This document shows positions 1 through 5,833 of a stretch of 18,628 nt of DNA, piece after piece; the stretch's first letter is position 1; every line of letters begins with the position of its first letter. The stretch is from NCBI GenBank assembly GCA_050013275.1, contig JBEKFO010000026.1:1-18628 (forward strand). Reading direction: 5' to 3'. The DNA comes from Roseiarcus sp050013275 (GTDB lineage Bacteria > Pseudomonadota > Alphaproteobacteria > Rhizobiales > Beijerinckiaceae). The notes beneath the pieces were generated by a model. It did not search any database. It was given only the letters and a program-made list of their open reading frames with translations, and was not told the origin of the DNA. The translations under genes and the position numbers were made by a program.

Positions 1-189
1 CGGGCCCAAACGACTGCGCGGCCGCCGCCGCGATGGTCGAGAGGATTCATTGCGGCGTCGCCGCGCCGCCGGAACGCTTGGGCGCCCGGAAGCCCGCGCG
101 CGCCGTTCTCCATCGCCGGCGAGGGGCGAGCGGGCGGCGATTTCGCCCCCGCCCGCGCTCCACCCAGCGGACGTCGTTCAAATGCGGCG
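1..189. other. Left-edge noncoding stretch
   Basis: This GC-rich stretch lies downstream of the HiPIP gene. Short reading frames cross it on both strands, but none shows a recognisable domain or a convincing start. The only structure I see is the imperfect inverted repeat at 128–160. It could also include the edge of a gene lying outside the window. Confidence 0.4.
128..160 (-). terminator. Stem-loop downstream of the HiPIP gene
   Basis: GAGCGGGCGG (128–137) pairs with CCGCCCGCGCTC (149–160) apart from a 2-nt bulge. It lies about 30 nt past the stop codon of the minus-strand HiPIP gene. No T tract follows on that strand, so it is a weak candidate for a terminator or a 3' stabilising hairpin. 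It may be only a by-product of high GC content. Confidence 0.25.
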
Positions 190-450
190 TTACGCCTTCT
201 TGACCCAGAGCTTGCACCAGCCGTTCGGCGTGACCGCGCCGGACACCGACTTGCAGGAGCTGGGGGCGACGAACAGATTGCAACCGCCGCATTGTTTGTC
301 TTCGCGCGGCGAGGTCTGATAGGCGACCGCGGATTGCGGCAGTCCAGCCGCGCTGGCGCGACCAGCGCCCAGCGCCAGCAACGGCGCCGCGCCCGCCGCG
401 GCGATCAGCAAGGTGCGACGATTTAAGACTTTCGAATTCGAACAGTTCAC
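190..450 (-). CDS. High-potential iron-sulfur protein (HiPIP), Tat-exported
   Basis: This is a small periplasmic electron carrier with one [4Fe-4S] cluster that cycles 3+/2+. Known HiPIPs serve photosynthetic, respiratory or oxidative electron chains. The 86-aa product has a twin-arginine signal (NRRTLLIAAAG, about residues 10–20) and a likely cleavage site after ASA near residue 34. The mature part carries the four cluster cysteines: C54 and C57 (CGGC), C66 (PSSC) and C79 in the family-typical GWCKLW ending. I chose the GTG at 450 because AAAGGAG sits just upstream and the signal peptide then has a normal length. The same frame runs open to 648 but reads as junk there. An FNR/FixK-type box lies upstream (586–599), suggesting oxygen- or redox-responsive control. 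The gene appears monocistronic. The family call is firm; its redox partners cannot be told from this sequence. Confidence 0.9.
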   Translation of the reverse strand: MNCSNSKVLNRRTLLIAAAGAAPLLALGAGRASAAGLPQSAVAYQTSPREDKQCGGCNLFVAPSSCKSVSGAVTPNGWCKLWVKKA

Positions 451-585
451 GACCTTCTCCTTTATGGCGTCTCGAGTACCGCCTCCCACGACGTTCGCAC
501 GCGGCGGGCGCTTTGCGATTTTGGAAACGCGACCGGCGCTAACGTGGCCCGTTTGCGTTTTCGCACGCGACCCTATTTCATGAAT

Positions 586-599
586 TTGACCTAGATCAA
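586..599 (-). promoter_or_regulatory. FNR/FixK-type binding site upstream of the HiPIP gene
   Basis: TTGAC-CTAG-ATCAA matches the CRP/FNR-superfamily consensus TTGAT-N4-ATCAA at nine of ten half-site bases. Its centre lies about 142 bp upstream of the HiPIP start codon and more than 420 bp from the chemoreceptor start, so HiPIP is the likelier target. I could not find a clear –10 hexamer at the class II distance, so the promoter geometry is unresolved. Confidence 0.55.
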
Positions 600-852
600 A
601 GTGCGACCATACGTCGCGGCTCGAACGCGGCGCCGCTGCGAACGTCAAAAAGTCGCTGCTGAAAATTGCCGGTCCCGACCTATCGCCGGCTGCGCTCGCA
701 GGCCTTGATCAAGTACGGCGCGGCGACGCCAAGCGCGCCAATTTACACATCCGCCGATCGAGCGCCTCGGGAGAGGACGAACTCCGCGTCGACGCCGCGA
801 GGCGAGAGCAACGTAGCCGGAGATTAATTTGTAATACAACTACAAAGAGATA

Positions 853-880
853 TTGTCTACCGGCGCTGTCGAGTTATAGT
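853..880 (+). promoter_or_regulatory. Candidate sigma-70 promoter for the chemoreceptor gene
   Basis: TTGTCT (853–858) and TATAGT (875–880) are separated by 16 bp. Transcription would begin near 887 and leave a leader of about 130 nt before the ATG at 1017. This is a consensus match only. The surrounding AT-rich tract offers other weaker combinations. Confidence 0.35.
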
Positions 881-893
881 GGAATAGGCGAGT

Positions 894-944
894 GTGACGC
901 GTGATAAGATTTTGTAATACGTAATAAATCACGCTTTTTGTCAC
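894..944 (+). promoter_or_regulatory. Large stem-loop in the chemoreceptor leader
   Basis: GTGAC (894–898) and GCGTGAT (899–905) pair with ATCACGC (928–934) and GTCAC (940–944), leaving TTTTT (935–939) as a bulge. The inner 7-bp hairpin followed by five T residues resembles an intrinsic terminator, so it could act as an attenuator. The direct repeat TCACGCTT (929–936 and 941–948) allows an alternative reading as paired operator half-sites. Confidence 0.3.
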
Positions 945-1016
945 GCTTCGTTAACTGAATGTCCACGAACGTGACTGCATTTCTCGCATGGTATCCCGGG
1001 AACCAGCAGGTCGAAC

Positions 1017-2819
1017 ATGGGTGATTTCCTACAATCCGCGATAACTGGACATGTGACTTGGCGCAGTCGGCTGTTGACCGCCGTCGAATGCGGCGAAGCG
1101 CCCGATCCCAGCGCTGTTCGATCCGACTGCAATTGCGCGCTGGGAAAATGGCTCTACGGGGAAGGGAAGGCGCACGCCAATCTGAGAGAATACGGCGCGG
1201 TGCTTAGGGAACATAAGACGTTCCACGAAGCCGCCGCTTCGGTGGTCGAACTGATCATCGGCGGCAAGCGCAAAGAGGCCAGCGCCGAGATCTTGAACGG
1301 GGCTTTCAGAAAGCAGTCCAAGGTCGTCGTCGTCGCATTGGTGAACCTGCGCAGGGCGCTCCTCGGCCTGCGCCCGTTCCGGACATTCGCGTTCGATAAG
1401 TTGACGCTGAGGTCGAAAGGACTGCTGGGCGGCGCACTGCTGTTGGCGGCCGCGACCGCGAGCATGGCGCCGCTGGTTCGGCTCGCCGCAATCAGCGGCG
1501 CGCCCGCGGGAGAATTGGCGCTGACCGCGCTCGCCAGCGTTGCGCTCGTCGCAATCCCCATCACGGCGTTTGGCCTTTGGATCTCGTCCAGCATCGTCAA
1601 GCCGATCGCCGACCTCTCCCACGCCGTCCTCGGCGTCGAGCGGAACGATTTTTCGGTCGAGGTGGCGACATTGCATCGATGGGACGAGATCGGCGAAATG
1701 TCGGACGCGGTGCAAATCCTGATCGCGGCGACGCAAGAGAAGGCCAGGGTCGAGAAAGAGGCCGGGGAAATCAGACGGCGGGCGGACGAGGAACGCCAAC
1801 AAAACATGCAGGCCACCCTGGCGGCGGCGGAGCGCCAGACCGCCGTGGTCGAAGCGCTCGGCGGCGGTTTGGATCGCCTCGCCGCGGCCGATTTGACGTG
1901 CCGTCTCGAGCGCGCCTTCCCCGACGAATACGAACGGCTGCGCACGAATTTCAACGCCGCCGTCGCCCAGCTCGAGCAGGCCGTCGTCTCGGTGGCCAAA
2001 GCCGCTCACACGATGGAGCTCGGCGCAAGGGAGGTGACCCACGCTTCCGACGAGCTTGCCCGCAGAACCGAGCAGCAAGCCGCGTCCCTCGAAGAGGCGG
2101 CGGCGGCCGTGAACGAAATCACCGGAATCGTAAATCAGACCGCAGAAGGCGCCTCGCAGGCGGCGGGCATCGTCGCCGCCGCCCAATCGGACGCTTCATC
2201 GTCCGGGAAAGTGGTGCAGCAGGCCGAAGGGGCGATGAGCGCCATCGAAACCTCGGCCAAGAAGATCGCGCAGATCATCGGCGTCATCGACGAGATCGCC
2301 TTCCAGACCAACCTGCTGGCGCTGAACGCCGGCGTCGAGGCCGCCCGGGCGGGGGACGCCGGGCGCGGCTTCGCCGTCGTCGCCTCCGAGGTCCGCGCCC
2401 TCGCCCAACGCTCGGCGGAAGCCGCCAAAGAGATCAAAGCGTTGATTTCCGAATCGTCTCGCCAAGTCGAGCTCGGCGTGAGGCTGGTCACGGAGTCGGG
2501 CCGTTTCCTCGAAGGCATCGCCGCCAGGGTCGGAGAAATCTCCGGCCCGGTGGGCGAAATCGCCGAGTCCGCCTCGAAGCAGGCCACCAACCTCAACCTC
2601 GTCGACGAATCGGTGAGCCAAATCGACCAGGTCACGCAGAAGAACGCCGCGATGGCCGAAGAGGCGACCGCGGCGTGTCATGCGTTGGAGCAGGAAGCGG
2701 CCGACTTGCAGGCCCTCGTCGCCCGCATCAAGACGAGCGAAAGCCGGCAGGCCGCGACCGATCTCGCGGATGGCGCCGGCCCTGCGCGGCGTGCGTCCAT
2801 GCGCGCCGCAGCGGAGTGA
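1017..2819 (+). CDS. Methyl-accepting chemotaxis protein with N-terminal CZB domain
   Basis: This is a chemoreceptor that signals to CheA/CheW. Residues about 10–75 form a CZB (chemoreceptor zinc-binding) domain with the expected 3-His/1-Cys zinc ligands: H12 (GHVTW), C40 (CALGKWLY), H66 and H70 (HKTFH). Two hydrophobic segments follow, about 135–158 and 166–193, separated by only a short loop, so there is no periplasmic sensor domain. HAMP-like segments lie at about 191–243 and 275–320. The signalling domain has the hairpin tip around 425–460 (IAFQTNLLALNAGVEAARAG) and paired coiled coils. There is no CheR-binding pentapeptide at the C-terminus. Sensing is therefore probably cytoplasmic, through zinc or zinc-linked redox chemistry. 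CZB domains are often C-terminal or in soluble receptors, so this N-terminal membrane-anchored arrangement is less usual. No che genes lie nearby. The ribosome binding site before the ATG is weak. Confidence 0.93.
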   Translation: MGDFLQSAITGHVTWRSRLLTAVECGEAPDPSAVRSDCNCALGKWLYGEGKAHANLREYGAVLREHKTFHEAAASVVELIIGGKRKEASAEILNGAFRKQSKVVVVALVNLRRALLGLRPFRTFAFDKLTLRSKGLLGGALLLAAATASMAPLVRLAAISGAPAGELALTALASVALVAIPITAFGLWISSSIVKPIADLSHAVLGVERNDFSVEVATLHRWDEIGEMSDAVQILIAATQEKARVEKEAGEIRRRADEERQQNMQATLAAAERQTAVVEALGGGLDRLAAADLTCRLERAFPDEYERLRTNFNAAVAQLEQAVVSVAKAAHTMELGAREVTHASDELARRTEQQAASLEEAAAAVNEITGIVNQTAEGASQAAGIVAAAQSDASSSGKVVQQAEGAMSAIETSAKKIAQIIGVIDEIAFQTNLLALNAGVEAARAGDAGRGFAVVASEVRALAQRSAEAAKEIKALISESSRQVELGVRLVTESGRFLEGIAARVGEISGPVGEIAESASKQATNLNLVDESVSQIDQVTQKNAAMAEEATAACHALEQEAADLQALVARIKTSESRQAATDLADGAGPARRASMRAAAE

Positions 2820-2865
2820 TCGCCGGGCGGTTCGCCGTCGAAGCTGCGTCGACTGCGGCAAGGCC

Positions 2866-3396
2866 CTACTTCGCCGGCGGGACCGCGGGCGCGGCGACGG
2901 TGGCGGTCGGCGGGGGACTAAAGTAATACGCTGCGACCGAGCCGCCCAGAATCGCGGCGGCGGCCAAGGACGCGAGAATCGATAGCGTGAACATGTATCG
3001 ATTTAGCAGTTGGCAGTTAACGCCAAGAAACGTTGCCGTAAAGACTTTGGCATTGTACTCGTCAACGAGTTTTGCGCTTTGCAGCTGGCTCGAACGTTCA
3101 CGCAGCCATTCCTGCATCACATGAGACTGTTCGCGGCCCGCCCAATTCTTGATCATATCGAAGACGAAGGCGGCGGCTCCGAGCTCCGCCGCCAACAATA
3201 GCCAGCCTCGATAATCGTGGAAGAAATCGGCGAGCGGGCCGCTGGCGGTCAACATCGCGCTGTAAAAGAGACCGAGCGTTCCCACCCAGACGAATCTTGC
3301 GGAGTCCGACATCCTGCCCGCGAACGCGCGCTCGTCGGCGGATTGATTGTCGAGTATCTTTTGCCAGTCGATCTTGTCAGCTGGGGGATCGGCCAT
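2866..3396 (-). CDS. Unrecognised three-helix inner-membrane protein
   Basis: I do not recognise this 176-aa protein. It has a charged N-terminal segment (about 1–33), then hydrophobic segments at about 34–51, 62–82 and 135–158. A hydrophilic, partly amphipathic stretch (about 83–130) lies between the second and third. The tail is Pro/Ala-rich. The layout, two close helices, a soluble helical segment and a third helix, recalls small membrane proteins of the SLATT kind, but I see no motif that proves kinship. It starts 18 bp after the stop codon of the 84-aa gene, so the two are probably co-transcribed. It converges on the chemoreceptor gene with 46 bp between them and no clear terminator. Coding status is supported by the coherent membrane topology and clean start. 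Confidence 0.7.
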   Translation of the reverse strand: MADPPADKIDWQKILDNQSADERAFAGRMSDSARFVWVGTLGLFYSAMLTASGPLADFFHDYRGWLLLAAELGAAAFVFDMIKNWAGREQSHVMQEWLRERSSQLQSAKLVDEYNAKVFTATFLGVNCQLLNRYMFTLSILASLAAAAILGGSVAAYYFSPPPTATVAAPAVPPAK

Positions 3397-3414
3397 CGGC
3401 CCCTCCTCGCGAAC

Positions 3415-3669
3415 CTAGCGATCAGGTTTGGCGGCGCCAAAATCGCGATGCGCCGGAACGAGAACGACATCGTCGTCCTCAAGCGCATGGAGCTTGTGCT
3501 TGATCGTCCCGAAACGCTCCGCCCTCAAAGCGCCGCCACGTACTAGCGCCGTGGGGTTGGGCCATACCAACGTATGGTCGGTCCCGCTGGAGCGCGAGCC
3601 GAGCTGCTTGACGATATCGCCAAGCAACTTCTTGATATCATTGAATTCTTTTTCGATGTCCGCGTCCAT
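3415..3669 (-). CDS. Unrecognised 84-aa soluble protein
   Basis: I cannot assign this small protein to a family. Residues 1–25 look like a short amphipathic helix or coiled coil (DIEKEFNDIKKLLGDIVKQL). The rest is a charged segment with an EDDD cluster, and there is no signal peptide or membrane segment. The ATG at 3669 is preceded by AGGGGG at good distance, and a TTGTAA-N17-TATCGT promoter lies 45 bp further upstream. Both support a real gene. Its neighbour 18 bp downstream encodes a membrane protein, so it may be a cytoplasmic partner of that protein. A GTG-started frame over 3543–3779 overlaps it in another phase and looks like a shadow. Confidence 0.65.
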   Translation of the reverse strand: MDADIEKEFNDIKKLLGDIVKQLGSRSSGTDHTLVWPNPTALVRGGALRAERFGTIKHKLHALEDDDVVLVPAHRDFGAAKPDR

Positions 3670-3691
3670 TGAAACCCCCTGGAGCTTCGAA

Positions 3692-3714
3692 TGACGAGCG
3701 CTGCCTGCTCGTCA
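3692..3714 (-). promoter_or_regulatory. Perfect 8-bp dyad at the start of the two-gene unit
   Basis: TGACGAGC (3692–3699) and GCTCGTCA (3707–3714) form a perfect inverted repeat around a 7-nt centre. It begins at the edge of the –10 box and covers the predicted transcription start, the usual place for a repressor operator. As RNA it could also fold as a leader hairpin just before the ribosome binding site. Confidence 0.4.
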
Positions 3715-3742
3715 CGATAGAAGCGAACCCAATTCCTTACAA
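3714..3742 (-). promoter_or_regulatory. Promoter of the 84-aa / 176-aa gene pair
   Basis: On the minus strand, TTGTAA (3742–3737) and TATCGT (3719–3714) are separated by exactly 17 bp. The predicted start of transcription is near 3707, giving a leader of about 38 nt. The stretch from here to arsR1 (about 3743–3920) shows no other gene or repeat that I can support. Confidence 0.45.
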
Positions 3743-3920
3743 CTGCGCTTGCCACGGCCAGATCCGTAAGATTAGTCACGCAACGACTTCTTCGCGCATC
3801 GCTGCGAAAACCTGAACCGCAGCGCCGACAACGGCTCCGTTTCGCGCGGGGCCGTGACGCGCTCCCGCGCAGCGGACGATCGCGAATTTGGGCGCAAGCT
3901 CGTCACGGAAGCAGGCGGGC

Positions 3921-3950
3921 TTGACAGTTCGATAATTCCATATTTATGGT
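3921..3950 (+). promoter_or_regulatory. Promoter of arsR1 and the arsM module
   Basis: A perfect –35 TTGACA (3921–3926) is followed by TATGGT (3945–3950) at 18 bp. Transcription would start near 3957, just before the GAGG ribosome binding site at 3962. The 24-bp dyad at 3932–3955 fills the spacer and the –10 box, so a bound repressor would block RNA polymerase directly. Confidence 0.55.
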
Positions 3951-3955
3951 ATTAT
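3932..3955 (+). promoter_or_regulatory. Operator-like 24-bp dyad upstream of arsR1
   Basis: The half-sites ATAATTCCATA (3932–3942) and TATGGTATTAT (3945–3955) are inverted copies with one mismatch, centred on TT. ArsR/SmtB repressors bind AT-rich imperfect dyads overlapping their own promoter, and this site has that sequence character and position. Autoregulation by ArsR1 is an inference. Confidence 0.6.
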
Positions 3956-3970
3956 GAAAATGAGGCCGTT

Positions 3971-4312
3971 ATGGACCCCCTGAATCCCGACGCCGAACTC
4001 GTTCGTTTCGCCGACATGCTCGCGGCGCTGGGCACGGAAACGCGCCTACGCATCGTTCGCCTGCTGCTGTCCGCTCACCCCGAGGGGATGGTCGTCGGCG
4101 AGATCGGCGCTGAACTCGACATCGCGCCTTCGACGCTGTCGCATCATCTCGAAAAGCTCAAGAACGAGGGCCTCGTGCTGGTGCGCCGCGAAAGCACGTT
4201 CCTGCGCTACACCGCCAACACCAAGGTCCTGCAGGAGATCCTCGCCTTCCTTTTTGCCGAGTGTTGCACCCGCAACAAGGCGATCGCCCCCGAGGCGATC
4301 ACCTGCTGTTAG
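3971..4312 (+). CDS. arsR: ArsR-family metalloregulator (first copy)
   Basis: This is a winged-helix repressor of the ArsR/SmtB family, expected to release its operator when As(III) binds. The 113-aa form starts at the ATG at 3971, which has GAGG at good distance. The open frame continues upstream to 3854, but that would place the start before the promoter. The fold runs through TETRLRIVRLLL (about 22–33), the recognition helix around APSTLSHHLEKLKNEGLV (52–69) and the wing (about 70–80). There is no ELCVCDL-type metal site in the early helix. Cys pairs instead lie near the C-terminus, C98/C99 and C112/C113, a placement like ArsRs that bind As(III) there. It heads the module with the C_GCAxxG_C_C gene and arsM, so it probably controls methylation. 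Antimonite would be an alternative ligand. Confidence 0.88.
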   Translation: MDPLNPDAELVRFADMLAALGTETRLRIVRLLLSAHPEGMVVGEIGAELDIAPSTLSHHLEKLKNEGLVLVRRESTFLRYTANTKVLQEILAFLFAECCTRNKAIAPEAITCC

Positions 4313-4356
4313 GCAAGCCGGCCGCCTGCCGTCCAATTCCCGATCGGAGCCAAGTC

Positions 4357-4818
4357 ATGGAACCCGCCGCCGTCCCGGAAGTCCGCAAGCGCGCCGAGGA
4401 GTCCCTCGCCTCCGGGCTCTTCTGCGCCGAGAGCGTCGTCATGGCGATCGCCGCGGCGGAAGGCGTCGAGTCGGAACTGCTGCCGCGCGCCGCCACCGGC
4501 TTCTGCAGCGGAATGGCTCGCAGCGGCGGCGCCTGCGGAGCGCTCAGCGGCGCGATCATGGGCGTCGGCCTCGCGCTGGGGCGCTCCAACGCCGAAGAGT
4601 CGGTCGAACCGTCGTACGCGGCGACCCAGCGCGTCATCGACGAGTTCGAGCGTGCGTTCGGCGCCCGTGACTGCCGCGCCCTGTTGAGCGGCTGCGACCT
4701 GAACACGCCCGAAGGTCAAGCGGCGTTCAAAGAGGAAAAACTCGGTCGGCGCTGCCTCCGATTCACTGGCGGGGCCGCCGAGATCGCCGCGCGCGTCATC
4801 GCCGAAAGCCAGGGCTGA
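4357..4818 (+). CDS. C_GCAxxG_C_C family putative redox protein
   Basis: This 153-aa protein belongs to the cysteine-rich family named C_GCAxxG_C_C, described as putatively redox-active but without an established biochemical role. Visible cysteines are C23 (LFCAES), C50 (GFCSG), C60 in the core GACGALSGA with its CGAxxG pattern, C106 (RDC), C113 (SGC) and C133 (RRC). The Gly/Ala-rich centre (about 48–76) looks helical and compact. I start at the ATG at 4357, preceded by GGAGC; a longer in-frame start at 4261 would overlap arsR1. It lies 44 bp after arsR1 and 60 bp before arsM, on one likely transcript. Given that position, it may supply electrons or thiols to ArsM, or bind As(III). That role is inferred from context only. 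Confidence 0.82.
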   Translation: MEPAAVPEVRKRAEESLASGLFCAESVVMAIAAAEGVESELLPRAATGFCSGMARSGGACGALSGAIMGVGLALGRSNAEESVEPSYAATQRVIDEFERAFGARDCRALLSGCDLNTPEGQAAFKEEKLGRRCLRFTGGAAEIAARVIAESQG

Positions 4819-4878
4819 CCGCTCGGCTCGAACGGCGAGCGCGCCAAACGACGGTATTTCACCATGAGGAGAACGAAA

Positions 4879-5751
4879 ATGAGCCAGGCGAACATCAAGG
4901 ACATCGTGCGCGACAAGTACGCGGAAGCCGCGCGCCGCGTCGGCGCCGGCGGTTCGTGCTGCGGCGGGCAAGCGGCGCTTCGCGACAGCGTCGGCGGTTC
5001 ATGTTGCGGCGCGCCGGCGGAGCAGGTCGGCGCGAGCGCGATCACCGCCAACCTCTACGGCGAGGGAGAGACCAGCGCCCTGCCCGAGGCCGCCGTGCTC
5101 GCCTCGCTCGGTTGCGGCAATCCCACCGCGCTCGCCGAGTTGAAGCCCGGCGAAACCGTTCTCGATCTCGGCTCGGGCGGCGGCATCGACGTGCTGCTCT
5201 CGGCCCGCCGGGTCGGGCCCGAGGGCAAGGCCTACGGCCTCGACATGACCGACGAAATGCTCGCCCTCGCCCGCGACAATCAGCGTAAGGCTGGCGCGGC
5301 CAACGTCGAGTTTCTCAAGGGCGAGATCGAGGCCATTCCGTTGCCGGACAATTCGGTCGACGTGATCATATCGAATTGCGTCATCAATCTTTCCGCCGAC
5401 AAGGACCGCGTGCTCGCCGAGGCGTTCCGCGTCCTCAAGCCGGGCGGACGCTTCGCCGTCTCCGACGTGGTGACTCGCGGCGACGTTCCCGAACAGGTGC
5501 GCAAGGACATGCTGCTGTGGGTCGGCTGCATCGCCGGCGCGCTCGAAGAAAGCGACTATCGCGCCAAGCTCGCCACCGCCGGTTTCGAGAGAATCGGGAT
5601 CGAGCCGACCCGCGTCTACAAAGTCGACGACGCGCGCGAGTTCCTCGCGGGCAAGGGACTCGACGTCGACGCGCTCGCGTCTGAAATCGACGGCAAGTTC
5701 ATGAGCGCGTTCGTGCGCGCGGCGAAGCCGCAGGCGGCGTCGACAAACTAG
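4879..5751 (+). CDS. arsM: Arsenite S-adenosylmethionine methyltransferase
   Basis: ArsM methylates trivalent arsenic stepwise with SAM in the cytoplasm, giving methylated and finally volatile species. The 290-aa protein has the SAM-binding motif I VLDLGSGGGIDVLLSA (about 94–109), the acidic motif at LDMTDEML (121–128) and LKPGGRFAVSD (186–196). The three cysteines needed for As(III) binding in the family are all present: C79 (LGCGNP), C167 (ISNCVIN) and C217 (VGCIAG). The N-terminus has two near-identical GGSCCG motifs (about 25–30 and 40–44). The start at 4879 is favoured because GAGGAG lies 8 nt upstream; the ATG at 4864 overlaps that ribosome binding site. It is the last gene of the first module, 75 bp before arsR2. 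Confidence 0.93.
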   Translation: MSQANIKDIVRDKYAEAARRVGAGGSCCGGQAALRDSVGGSCCGAPAEQVGASAITANLYGEGETSALPEAAVLASLGCGNPTALAELKPGETVLDLGSGGGIDVLLSARRVGPEGKAYGLDMTDEMLALARDNQRKAGAANVEFLKGEIEAIPLPDNSVDVIISNCVINLSADKDRVLAEAFRVLKPGGRFAVSDVVTRGDVPEQVRKDMLLWVGCIAGALEESDYRAKLATAGFERIGIEPTRVYKVDDAREFLAGKGLDVDALASEIDGKFMSAFVRAAKPQAASTN

Positions 5752-5806
5752 GCCGCGTCGAAGTCGGCGTGTCGAAATGTGCGCAGGGCGGCTTGCCATT
5801 TCCATG

Positions 5807-5833
5807 ATATCCATTATTCTGGATATATGGATA
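5807..5833 (+). promoter_or_regulatory. Nested dyads overlapping the arsR2 start
   Basis: Two overlapping inverted repeats are seen: ATATCC (5807–5812) with GGATAT (5821–5826), and TATCCAT (5808–5814) with ATGGATA (5827–5833). The second covers the start codon at 5827. A candidate –10, TATTCT (5815–5820), lies in the centre, with a weak TTGCCA (5794–5799) 15 bp upstream. The likely function is an operator for ArsR2. If that –10 is right, the transcript begins at or next to the ATG. Confidence 0.5.

Larger units (their letters stand above)
451..1016. other. Intergenic region between divergent HiPIP and chemoreceptor genes
   Basis: About 570 bp carry the upstream signals of two divergent genes. 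The part nearer the HiPIP gene holds the FNR/FixK-type box. Positions 600–820 are GC-rich; short frames there match nothing I recognise and could be decayed coding sequence. Positions 820–960 are markedly AT-rich, with a candidate promoter, a large stem-loop and two copies of TTGTAATAC (829–837 and 912–920). The first of these sits in the perfect odd palindrome TTGTA-A-TACAA (829–839). Confidence 0.5.

Noticed and set aside
1577..2926. Second plus-strand frame (449 codons) within the chemoreceptor gene
   Set aside because: It overlaps the HAMP and signalling region in another phase, and the product is a low-complexity Arg/Gly-rich shadow.
3854..3970. N-terminal extension of arsR1 to an upstream ATG
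   Set aside because: It would place the start codon before the TTGACA promoter and the dyad, and the added residues do not look like an ArsR N-terminus.
5752..5806. Possible terminator between arsM and arsR2
   Set aside because: I could not find a stem followed by T residues; readthrough from arsM into arsR2 remains possible.
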